This document shows positions 7,651-14,572 of a DNA stretch of 14,572 bases, one piece after another (position 1 is the stretch's first letter; each line of letters opens with the position of its first letter). Both the position numbers and the translations under genes were made by a program. The DNA lies in NCBI GenBank assembly GCA_016721015.1, contig JADKJL010000006.1:1-14572 (forward strand). Reading direction: 5' to 3'. Below the pieces are notes generated by a model that did no database searches, was not told the DNA's origin, and saw only the letters and a list, made by a program, of their open reading frames with translations. Origin of the DNA: Lysobacterales bacterium. GTDB taxonomy: Bacteria > Pseudomonadota > Gammaproteobacteria > Xanthomonadales > Rhodanobacteraceae.

Positions 7651-8583
7651 ATGCCAAAGATGGACCGTTCAATCAAGCCTCTAACCAAGCTCGTTGCCTG
7701 CCTCTTTGCCTGCGTCGTGCTGATGGCTATTCCGGTCAGGCATGCAAGTGCCACGACCACGGTAAAACTTCCCGATTGGGTTTGCGCGCATCCCGATGCG
7801 ATCTTCGTCGATGGCTTCCAGCCGGCGGCGGGCATCACGCGGCTACCCTCGAACGGCAGCGGTGGCGCGATCGGAAGCATCTCGCGCACGATCAGCGTGC
7901 CGGGTTACGGCTCGCACACCGTCTATCTGCGCGTGCCACCGTCGTATTCCCTCTCGCATCCGCTGCCGCTCGTGCTCGCGCTGGAAGGTCAGGCAGGCAA
8001 TCCGGTGAACGCTGCACAAGACGTGCGCAATGCATGGGTCTCCGTTGCGGATGCAAACCAATTCATCATCGTTGCGCCGGTGGCCACAGGTGGATCCGGC
8101 GGATGGATTGCGCCGCCGCCGAATCCAAGCGACTACGACATCTTCGCCGCAGCGATCGCCGACGCCGAGGCCGCCTACAACATCGATCGATCGCGCCGCA
8201 TCGGTTGGGGGTTCTCGGCGGGTGGTCATGTCATGCACGACATCATGCTCAATGACTTCGGTGCGCCAGTGTCGATCGATACGTTCGCGGCGTATTCGGT
8301 CAGCGCCGGGATCTTGCAAGGTTTGGCTTGCGACGGACTGGATGAAACACAGTGCAATGCGCTCGTCGGTTCCGCCTCGCGACACATTCCGCTCGATATC
8401 CATGTCGGCACCTCCGATCCGTTGCTGCCCTACGCCACAAGCGATCGCAACATCTTCCAGGCCCACGGTTGGGTGTTGTCAAGCGATCTCTGGTTCACGA
8501 CCTTTGCGGGCGGTCACACCTATGCGACATCCCAGCTGGGCGAAGCGTGGTCACACCTGTGCCCGTTTCAGGCGCTGCCCTGA
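7651..8583 (+). CDS. Secreted alpha/beta hydrolase, CE1/PHB-depolymerase-like esterase
   Basis: Intact protein of about 310 residues from the ATG at 7651 (a second in-frame ATG at 7660 is equally possible; a GTG at 7561 would extend it without purpose). The N-terminus is a signal peptide: KPLTK, a hydrophobic run LVACLFACVVLMAI, cleavage probably after HASA. Candidate triad: Ser189 in GWGFSAGGH, Asp256 in HVGTSDPLLPY and His289 in FAGGHTY. The sheet region TVYLRVPPSYSLSHPLPLVL resembles feruloyl/acetyl-xylan esterases and LpqC-like enzymes. A short block CAHPDAIFVDGFQ (45-57) sits between the signal peptide and the fold. The gene follows the GH1 gene by 147 bp in the same direction and may share its transcript. 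The substrate is unknown; an ester on a plant-type glycan is plausible. Confidence 0.8.
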   Translation: MPKMDRSIKPLTKLVACLFACVVLMAIPVRHASATTTVKLPDWVCAHPDAIFVDGFQPAAGITRLPSNGSGGAIGSISRTISVPGYGSHTVYLRVPPSYSLSHPLPLVLALEGQAGNPVNAAQDVRNAWVSVADANQFIIVAPVATGGSGGWIAPPPNPSDYDIFAAAIADAEAAYNIDRSRRIGWGFSAGGHVMHDIMLNDFGAPVSIDTFAAYSVSAGILQGLACDGLDETQCNALVGSASRHIPLDIHVGTSDPLLPYATSDRNIFQAHGWVLSSDLWFTTFAGGHTYATSQLGEAWSHLCPFQALP

Positions 8584-8595
8584 GCTTCACGCCGA

Positions 8596-9678
8596 TCAAT
8601 GCCGCAATCCCGGCGCGGGCCGTTTGCCCCGGGTCCATGCAAGCAGATCGTCGAATGCGCGGACGACAAGATCATCGCTGATCGTGCAGTGACCTTCGGC
8701 ATCGACGAATTGCTGCACGAAATGGTCTTCATGGCCGGCGCGACGCGCAATGAGTGCGTAGTCGAATGCGCTCGATGCGGGCACCAGCGGATCGCCGGTT
8801 GTGTGCACCGCAAGTAGCGGACGCTCCAGCTTTCCGGTCGGTGTGTACCAGCTCGAAAGATAAGCGGCTGCTTTCGCATCGGCTTCATAGCGAGCGACGC
8901 CACGATTGAGCGCGGCATCGTCGAGCGAACCGGTATAGACGAGGTTGGCGTTGCCGAACGGATTGCCCTTGGCGCGTTGCTGCAATTCCCTCAGATCGCT
9001 GGTCGACGAGGCAATCACGTCGGCGAAACTGGCTTCGCTCCATACGCCAAACAAATGGTGTATCGATTCGGCGGCTCGCTGGTTTTTCTTCATGGCCTGC
9101 TCGATGCGCGCTTTGAGTTCGTCGCTTGGATTAAAGCTCGCCGGTACAGGGACGAGAGCACCAAGCAGATCCGGGAAATAGAAATCGAAAGCGGCTCGCA
9201 AGGCGAAATCGCGCGCGAACAGCGCATCTGCCGGCGTGATCGCCCCACACAACGAAAGTCCCCCGGCATACACCGATGGCCTGGATTCGAGTGCCTGCAC
9301 GGTCAGCAATCCACCCATCGACATGCCAATGGCGAACGTCTGCTGCGCCTTGCCATGCGTCTTGACGAAGCGCTGGCGCAGGCGTTCGCTGTCGTCGATG
9401 GCTTGTTCGACCGCCCAGCCGGGTTCGGCGTAGGTCGACTGGATGACGGCATAGCCGCGATCCTCGAGTGTCCGCAGGAAGCCCGGCAATGGTTCGCTGT
9501 CGCTGAATCTGCCCATGCGATCCCAGGTGCCGTGGAAGAAAACGATGAGCCCGCGGTTCCAGGGTTTGGGCATGTCGATGCGATAACCGGCACCCGCCAG
9601 CATGCCGGTCTCGATCGTTGCCGCCCTGCCCGGGGCGCTCATCAGCGACAGCAACACGGCAAACAGGAGGACGCGCAT
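8596..9678 (-). CDS. Exported alpha/beta hydrolase (prolyl-oligopeptidase/esterase-like)
   Basis: Intact 360-residue protein with a signal peptide MRVLLFAVLLSLMSAPGRAA. The start at 9678 has GGAG about 9 bp upstream. The oxyanion region is VFFHGTWDRMG, the nucleophile Ser120 is in AIGMSMGG, and Asp296 (HTTGDPLVPA) and His330 (DAEGHCTI) complete a likely triad. The large insert between Ser120 and Asp296, including FDFYFPDLLGALVPVPASF, is a lid-like helical section. It may act as an esterase or lipase in the periplasm or outside the cell. It lies 60 bp downstream of the large glycosidase gene on the same strand, so co-transcription is likely. It converges with the other hydrolase, with only 12 bp between stops and no clear terminator there. 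Confidence 0.82.
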   Translation of the reverse strand: MRVLLFAVLLSLMSAPGRAATIETGMLAGAGYRIDMPKPWNRGLIVFFHGTWDRMGRFSDSEPLPGFLRTLEDRGYAVIQSTYAEPGWAVEQAIDDSERLRQRFVKTHGKAQQTFAIGMSMGGLLTVQALESRPSVYAGGLSLCGAITPADALFARDFALRAAFDFYFPDLLGALVPVPASFNPSDELKARIEQAMKKNQRAAESIHHLFGVWSEASFADVIASSTSDLRELQQRAKGNPFGNANLVYTGSLDDAALNRGVARYEADAKAAAYLSSWYTPTGKLERPLLAVHTTGDPLVPASSAFDYALIARRAGHEDHFVQQFVDAEGHCTISDDLVVRAFDDLLAWTRGKRPAPGLRH

Positions 9679-9738
9679 GATCAGGGTCTCCGCTGGATTG
9701 ATGCGTTGCCGATTTCCCGGCACTCATTGCTCAGTGTT

Positions 9739-12700
9739 TCAGTGGCGTGGATTTTTCGGCGCTGCTTTCCGGCTTGCAATCACTTCCGCCGGAACCTTGT
9801 CGATACGCAACTCGCCGTTTACCCAGGTCGAAGCATGCCCGTTGACGCGGGTGGCTGCCGGCGCCTCTTCAAACGGCCATACCAGCACATAGCCTCCAGC
9901 GGGCATGCGCGCCGGATCGGCATTGAGGGTCATGCGCAGCTGCTGCGCATCGGCGCTCAGGTGGTAGCTGACCGGTCCATCACGCGTCTGCAGATTAGCG
10001 ATGGCGACGCCGTCACCGTTCAGCCAGTCCGACGGGAGGCCGGCGGCAAGCACGGTCGCGTTGTCTGCGGCGCGCTCGTAGGCGAACAGGTCGAGTGCCG
10101 AACGGATGAAATCCGAGGCAACCCAGCCATGCGGCATGTCGCCGATGAAGCGCGGCTCGCGATAATCCTTGCCGACGACTTCGGCCCACTGGTTCCAGGC
10201 CTGCGGCCGGCGATCCTTGAAGAAGTAGTCGATCGCCTCGTGTGCGCGCTCGCGCCAGCCAAGGCGAACGAAGGCGCCGACATTGCGCCATTCGTAGGGC
10301 GTGTAGTCCTTCCATTCACGCGTGCCATCGCGACGTGCGACGAACTCGTTCCAGTAACGCTCGAAGGTGTTGTGGACGAGATTGGCCGGCAATTGGTCGA
10401 GCTGGCCGGCGGGCGCCAGCGCGATCGTCGTCGATGTCGCATCGAAGTCGCCGAGGTCGGCGGCGCCAGGAATGTAGTCGATGTCGAATTTCTTCGCACT
10501 GGCGGCGAGCGATGCAAGGATGTCACCGCGGAACTGATCGCGGCTCGCGGTCAGACGCTGCACGTCCTCGTCGCGGTCCAGCATCTTCGCCAGCTCGATC
10601 GCCGAGTTGTAGCCGGTCAGCCCCCAGAAATTGTCCCAGTGCGAATAGGCCGGTTTCGATGAATAGCCTTCATGACTGATCGAGGGCGGCAGCAGCCCGA
10701 ACTTCTCGGTGCCTCGATTGGCCTCAGTGCGCTCACTCGCACGCAACGTGTCCATGTAGCGCGTAGCCGAGTCGACATGCGGCCACATCTTTTCCGCCAG
10801 CGCCTTGTCCTGCGTATAGCCGGCGACTTCCGCAATCAGGTAGATCAGCTCACCATGACTGTCATTCTCGGGCACCGGATCCGATCCGCGCGCATCGACG
10901 CAGCACGGCACCTTGCCGCTGTCGAATTGATAGGGCGCAAACCATTCGAGAAAATCGCGCGCTTCCTTCGCGTGCCCCATGCGCAGCAAAGCCCTCGGCC
11001 GTCATCGCGCCATCGCGGATCCACGAGCGCGCATAAGGAGCGCGTGCCCGGACGGATCTGCACGCCGTCGCGGCTGATCAGGATGTGTGCGAGTGCGGTG
11101 CGCAGGGTGTCGATGATCGGTTGTGCATCAGGCGGCACCTTGAAGGTCACGCGATTGAGCTTCTCGCGCCATCCGCGCGCCACCTGTTCGCGCTGCGCGT
11201 CGACCCACGCTTGCATGTCACCTTGCTGCAGCGTCGACGCGGGTTCGCCGGACATTGGAATCTCAAGACTGATCGTCTTCGACGCGTGCGCCGAAAGTTC
11301 AATCCGGTAGATCAGCGCACCTGAAGCGAGCCCCGTTGCATCGCTGACTTGCCGCGCCACAGGCCAATTTTTTGCGGACAGATGCTGCGCCACCATGTCG
11401 CCGTCGAACGGGGTCGCGAAGAACGTTGTAGGCGTTTGCAATGGCCAAACGCGCGGTTGGTCGTCGACGTTGACACTCACCCGGCGAAACCGAGATCATG
11501 AATCGGGCTTACACCGCCGGGCGTGGTGAGAAACTGCACGGGCGGGTTCACCTGGAACGGCTGGATCGCGAGCGCAAGAGTCAGCGTCTGCAGAACGTCA
11601 CTGTCATTCGCCAGTGATAGCTTGCAATGATGCCCTGGGTGTCGCCCGTGCCATGGGCGAAAGCGTCAATGCTCAAGCTCCATGCCTTTTTCATCGGGCC
11701 GTGCCAATAGCTCGATAACCCGGGACACCCAAGGAGGATTTCGAACTCCCATCGACCGTCCATTTTACGCTCGGCATCGGCAGGTAGCCTTCGTCGAGAT
11801 TCTGCTTGATGTCGAGGTGGGCCCAACTGTTGAGTGATCCGAGTCGATAGTCGGTGCCGCACGAGTAGGCAAAGAATTCGGACGATCGGGTATTGCCCAG
11901 CCTCTCGCCATCGATCACAAAGGGCGTGATTGAAAACCCGCCGCGGGCGACTTCAATTGCACCATCCTCACCGATGAGACCGCTCTCGTGGCCGCCATCG
12001 ACACCGACGAGAGTCCAGTAAGTCTGTTCGCCCGAAAAGCCGCGTGGGAACAGGCCTAGCGAAGAGTCCTTTGCAATTTTCTGCAAAAACTTGTTGGCAT
12101 TGGTGCCGGTGTCGAGATCGAGCAACTTGATCCGGCCAGCGCATAGTGCGACCCGGGGCCATTCTGCAAGACGAGCCGCAGGTAACGCGTCTCGGATTCG
12201 GTCAGCAGCAGGTTATCCAGGCCACCGTTGCCCGCCGTGACGCTTCGAACCTTCCGCCAATGCGTGCCATCGTCGGAGTACTCGACGTCGTAGCTGCTTG
12301 CGTATTCGCCGATGTCCCATGCCAGAGCGATGGCACCAAACTCGCGTGTTCGCGTGAAGTCGATCGTCAACGTGCGCTCGCCATTCGCGGGCTTCGTTGT
12401 ACGCCACGATTCGAGTTTCGCCTTGTGATCAAACCCTTGTATTGCCGTTGCCCGCAGTCCAAGGGGATGGAGACAGCCAGGAGGGATGTCGATCAATGTC
12501 GAGCAAGGGTGATGCTGATTTCATCGAAACGAGAAGCGTGGCAGGAACGACTCCCGCATCCGCTCGAATTTTCGGCGCTGGCCAATTCTCCGGAGGCGCC
12601 TCGCGCTCACGAAAGCGCAAGTCGTCGATACACACCTCGCCCTTGCCGCCGCTGTTGGCCGACACCGTGAATTCGATGAATTGCGTGTTGCGCAGGGTCT

Positions 12701-13148
12701 TGTCGGCCAGCGGTCCCCAGGCCGGTGTGATATGGCGCTTCTTGTAGCGAACCGGTGTCCAATCGCTGGAGAAGATCGTGTTCGGCTTGCTGACCCACCA
12801 GACATTGTCACCGCTCGCGTCGATCAGCTTGAACTCGAACGCATTCGCCGGGCCGCTGCCGCGCACGTTGAAATCGAATTCGTAATCGGCTGGAAACGTG
12901 ATAGGCAGTTCGCGACGCATCGCGGCATATCCTGAAACGCCGTTGAAATCGTAGGCGAGACAGAATGCTTTGCCGTCGTCAGTGGCTAGCGGATGCAGCG
13001 ACGAGGAGACCTGGTCGGAGGCGATGGCCTTCCAAGCGGACGGCTGACTGAAATCGTCGAGCAGGATATTCTGAGGTTTCGCAACAGCGGCGTTTGCGGT
13101 TAAAAGAAACCCAAGCAACACCCACCCCCGCAGCCCCTCCAATTTCAT
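9739..13148 (-). CDS. Large secreted multidomain glycosidase-like protein with F5/8 type C-like domain; frameshifts in the sequence
   Basis: About 1,135 residues after joining frames. The start at 13148 (AGGA a few bases upstream) opens a signal peptide MKLEGLRGWVLLGFLLTANA ending AVA. Next come a beta-sandwich resembling carbohydrate-binding CIA30/CBM domains (FEFKLIDASGDNVWWVSKPN, about 12600-13080) and a discoidin-like region (SSYDVEYSDDGTHWRKV, ESETRYLRLVLQ; about 12120-12450). A middle beta domain follows (about 11100-12120), with IQPFQVNPPVQFLTTPGGVS. The C-terminal (alpha/alpha)6-type domain has SWIRDGAMTAEGLLRMGH, VPCCVDARG, ENDSHGEL, HWDNFWGL, LGDFDATSTT and WNQWAEVV. Databases often label this family 'coagulation factor 5/8 type'; no tested enzyme activity is known to me. 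Catalytic acids are probably among the conserved Asp/Glu listed. Slips lie near 11000-11030, 11490, 11590-11700, 12140 and 12480. Confidence 0.82.
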
Positions 13149-13169
13149 CAAATCCTGCAAACCCCTCAC

Positions 13170-13376
13170 CGTCATCCCGGCGAAAGCCCGGAAGCGCTTT
13201 ACAACAGCCGAATGGCTGGTCATCCAGCCCTTTCCTCGATATCCGAATTCATCCCAAGACTCAAGGCCTCCTTTTGGGCAGGGCAAGGGCGTTGCATTGT
13301 TAGCCATGCGACTGGGCTTCTGCGAAATCTTGAGGTCGCAAGAAGGCACTGGATCCCGGCCTTCGCCGGGATGACG
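13170..13376. repeat. REP-like element with near-perfect inverted ends
   Basis: Left end CGTCATCCCGGCGAAAGCC (13170-13188) and right end GGCCTTCGCCGGGATGACG (13358-13376) match as inverted repeats at 18 of 19 positions. Each end can itself fold into a GC-rich hairpin. Inside, the reverse complement of 13199-13226 (TGGATGACCAGCCATTCGGC, then TGTTGT) matches the internal block of the element at 2671-2784. The element occupies the region just upstream of the large glycosidase gene and separates it from the permeases. Confidence 0.8.
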
Positions 13377-13580
13377 TTGAGGAAGGTTTGGTATGCAACG
13401 AAATTTGTGAGTCATGCGTATAAATTGGCTTTTCACGCGTTGCGTTTGGCTCGGCGTGCGACGAGGTCGGATAGTCACGCATCACCCTTTTGCGGTCGTC
13501 GACCGCAAAAGGGTTCACCGACGTTCTTGGCGTGCACCGAGACGTCAGTTCGGAAGATCCGCCGGTGTCGACGTCGCCAC
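13377..13580. other. Intergenic section between the REP-like element and the permease gene
   Basis: No credible coding frame. The section is more A/T-rich at 13385-13440 (TATGCAACGAAATTTGTGAG and following), which could hold the promoter region for the minus-strand glycosidase gene, and it contains the long palindrome at 13484-13514. Nothing else is recognised. Confidence 0.5.
13484..13514. other. 31-bp perfect palindrome downstream of the permease gene
   Basis: The arms ACCCTTTTGCGGTCG and CGACCGCAAAAGGGT are exact reverse complements around a single T at 13499. It begins 67 bp past the permease stop on the minus strand. No T tract follows on either strand, so it is not a standard rho-independent terminator. 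It could stabilise or end the permease mRNA, or bind a dimeric protein. Confidence 0.75.
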
Positions 13581-14397
13581 TCATCCCTTCACGCTGCCGA
13601 GCAGCAGCCCTTCGATGTAATAGCGCTGCATGACGAGGAACAGCAGCAGCACCGGTGCGATCGTCACAACCGACCCGGCCATCATCAGTTCGTTGTCCAT
13701 GACGTGTTCGCGCGACAGTGATGCGAGCGCGACCGGCAAGGTAGTTGGACTGATCGGCGAGGATGATCAGCGGCCACATGAAATCGTTCCAGCTGGCGAG
13801 AAAGGTGAATATTGCCAAGGTGACCACGATCGGCGAGCAGGGGCAGCACGATGCGCGCGAAGATGCGGCCTTCGCCGGCGCCGTCGATGCGTGCGGCTTC
13901 GAGCAGCTCATCAGGAATCGAACGTGCGTACTGGCGCACGAGGAAGATGCCGAAAATGCCAGCCATGGCTGGCACGATGACACCGCCATAGTTGTTGACC
14001 AGGCCGAGCGATTTCATCAGCAGGAACAGCGGAATCATCGCGACCTGTCCGGGATCACGAGCGCGCCAAGCAGGGTCTTGAACAGGTTCTCGCGACCGCG
14101 GAACTTCAGCTTGGCAAAGGCATAGCCGGCAGCAAGATTGAAGGCCAGCGAGAGCAGGGTGACGGCCGATGCAATCAGGGTGCTGTTGAACAGGTAGCGG
14201 CCGAGGCCATTGCGCTCGAACAATTCGCGGTAGTTGGCCAGGGTCAGCGTGCTCGGCAACAACGGAGGCGGAAAGACCGTCGCTTCGCCTTTGGCCATGA
14301 ACGAGACCGAGAGCATCCACAGCAGCGGCGCGAGACTGACCACGGCAAAGCCGATCAGGAGACCATTGACCAGTGCCTTGGCGAGACGCGGATTCAT
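13581..14397 (-). CDS. Carbohydrate ABC transporter permease, MalG-type; frameshifts in the sequence
   Basis: Inner-membrane permease that, with its partner at 14394, would form the channel of a sugar importer. Starting at 14397 it reads ALVNGLLIGFAVVSLAPLLW (first membrane segment), VFPPPLLPSTLTLANYREL (the usual periplasmic loop), then LIASAVTLLSLAFNLAAGYA and IPLFLLMKSLGLVNNYGGVI. The EAA loop that contacts the ATPase is present as ELLEAARIDGAGEGRIFARI followed by VLPLL. The end is TFLASWNDFMWPLIIL, VALASLSREHVMDNELMMAG, YYIEGLLLGSVKG. About 272 residues, normal for MalG. Slips occur near 14047 (short C/G run), 13835 and 13740. Its ATG overlaps the partner's TGA (ATGA), showing translational coupling. 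Confidence 0.9.
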
Positions 14398-14572
14398 GCG
14401 CCATCCTCACCGCGTCGACCGAACCTGAGCATCAGTGCGGTGACGCCAAGGATCAACAGGAACAGCAGGAACGCCACCGCCGATGCACGACCGAGGTTCC
14501 ACCACCTGAAACCTTCCTCGAACATGAAAAGAGGACGCTGGTCGTACTCTGCAGCGGACCACCGCGGGTCAT
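14394..14572 (-). CDS. Carbohydrate ABC transporter permease, MalF-type, C-terminal end (partial)
   Basis: Only the last 60 or so residues are in the window; the gene continues past the right edge. The minus strand gives TRGGPLQSTT, the typical 'T.GGP...T' motif of MalF-type permeases. This is followed, after a probable slip near 14525-14530, by FMFEEGFRWWNLGRASAVAF, the last membrane segment LLFLLILGVTALMLRF and a basic tail GRRGEDGA. The stop overlaps the MalG-type start. The binding protein gene is normally upstream of this one, that is, beyond 14572. Confidence 0.82.
   Translation of the reverse strand, partial: DPRWSAAEYDQRPLFMFEEGFRWWNLGRASAVAFLLFLLILGVTALMLRFGRRGEDGA

Noticed and set aside
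8977..10662. 561-codon plus-strand open frame
   Set aside because: It lies opposite the alpha/beta hydrolase and the large glycosidase, whose minus-strand proteins have clear motifs. The plus-strand translation has no family pattern and is a GC-driven shadow.
13186..13206. AAGCGCTT palindrome as a second LacI-type operator
   Set aside because: The half-sites are out of register with the TGxAAxCGxTTxCA consensus, and the sequence is part of the REP-like element.
13149..13478. N-terminal extension of the large glycosidase frame up to 13478
   Set aside because: The added sequence translates the REP-like element (for example HPGEGRDP), and the signal peptide begins at 13148.
1..14572. CRISPR arrays, tRNA or rRNA genes, prophage genes
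   Set aside because: I saw no regularly spaced repeats, no cloverleaf sequences and no phage structural motifs on either strand.

Overview
The window looks like chromosome from a GC-rich gammaproteobacterium of the Xanthomonadales/Lysobacterales type. This is inferred from the long tryptophanyl-tRNA synthetase with an added C-terminal domain, the REP-like 'CGTCATCCCGGCGAAAGCC' repeats, the RAYT-type transposase remnant, and a family of large secreted F5/8-type glycosidases that I associate with xanthomonads and relatives. No 16S or other taxonomic marker is present, so the placement is tentative.

Layout. Positions 1-870 hold the 3' end of a REP-associated (RAYT/Y1) transposase, a 15-bp tandem repeat, an unexplained stretch, and a minus-strand HigB-HigA type toxin-antitoxin pair (870-1163, 591-873). 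Positions 1164-1633 carry nothing I can call. A probable terminator and a secreted protein of unknown function follow (1676-2526, minus). A REP-like inverted-repeat element (2671-2784) separates it from trpS (2872-4223, plus). From 4237 to the right edge lies a carbohydrate-use region. An SGNH esterase (4237-4932, minus) overlaps the stop of a MalK/UgpC-type ABC ATPase (4929-6027, minus). A divergent control region has a perfect LacI-family operator (6101-6114). A GH1 beta-glucosidase (6139-7503, plus) and a secreted alpha/beta hydrolase (7651-8583, plus) run right. A second exported alpha/beta hydrolase (8596-9678, minus) and a roughly 1,135-residue secreted multidomain glycosidase-like protein (9739-13148, minus) run left. 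Then come a second REP-like element (13170-13376), a 31-bp perfect palindrome (13484-13514), and the inner-membrane permeases of a sugar ABC importer (13581-14397, and 14394 to the window end, both minus).

How the genes may work together. The two permeases plus the ATPase would form one oligosaccharide importer, with its binding protein probably beyond the right edge. The large secreted glycosidase and the exported esterases could trim and deacylate a glycan outside the cytoplasm, and the cytoplasmic GH1 enzyme would split the imported beta-glucoside. A LacI-type repressor, not in this window, would control at least the divergent promoters. The substrate cannot be read from the sequence.

Quality note. 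Many genes are interrupted by single-base frameshifts, mostly in short G, C, A or T runs. They occur even in trpS, which is normally essential. Four genes are fully intact: GH1, SGNH and both alpha/beta hydrolases. The simplest reading is consensus sequence error rather than mass gene decay, so gene spans here are reconstructed across frames.
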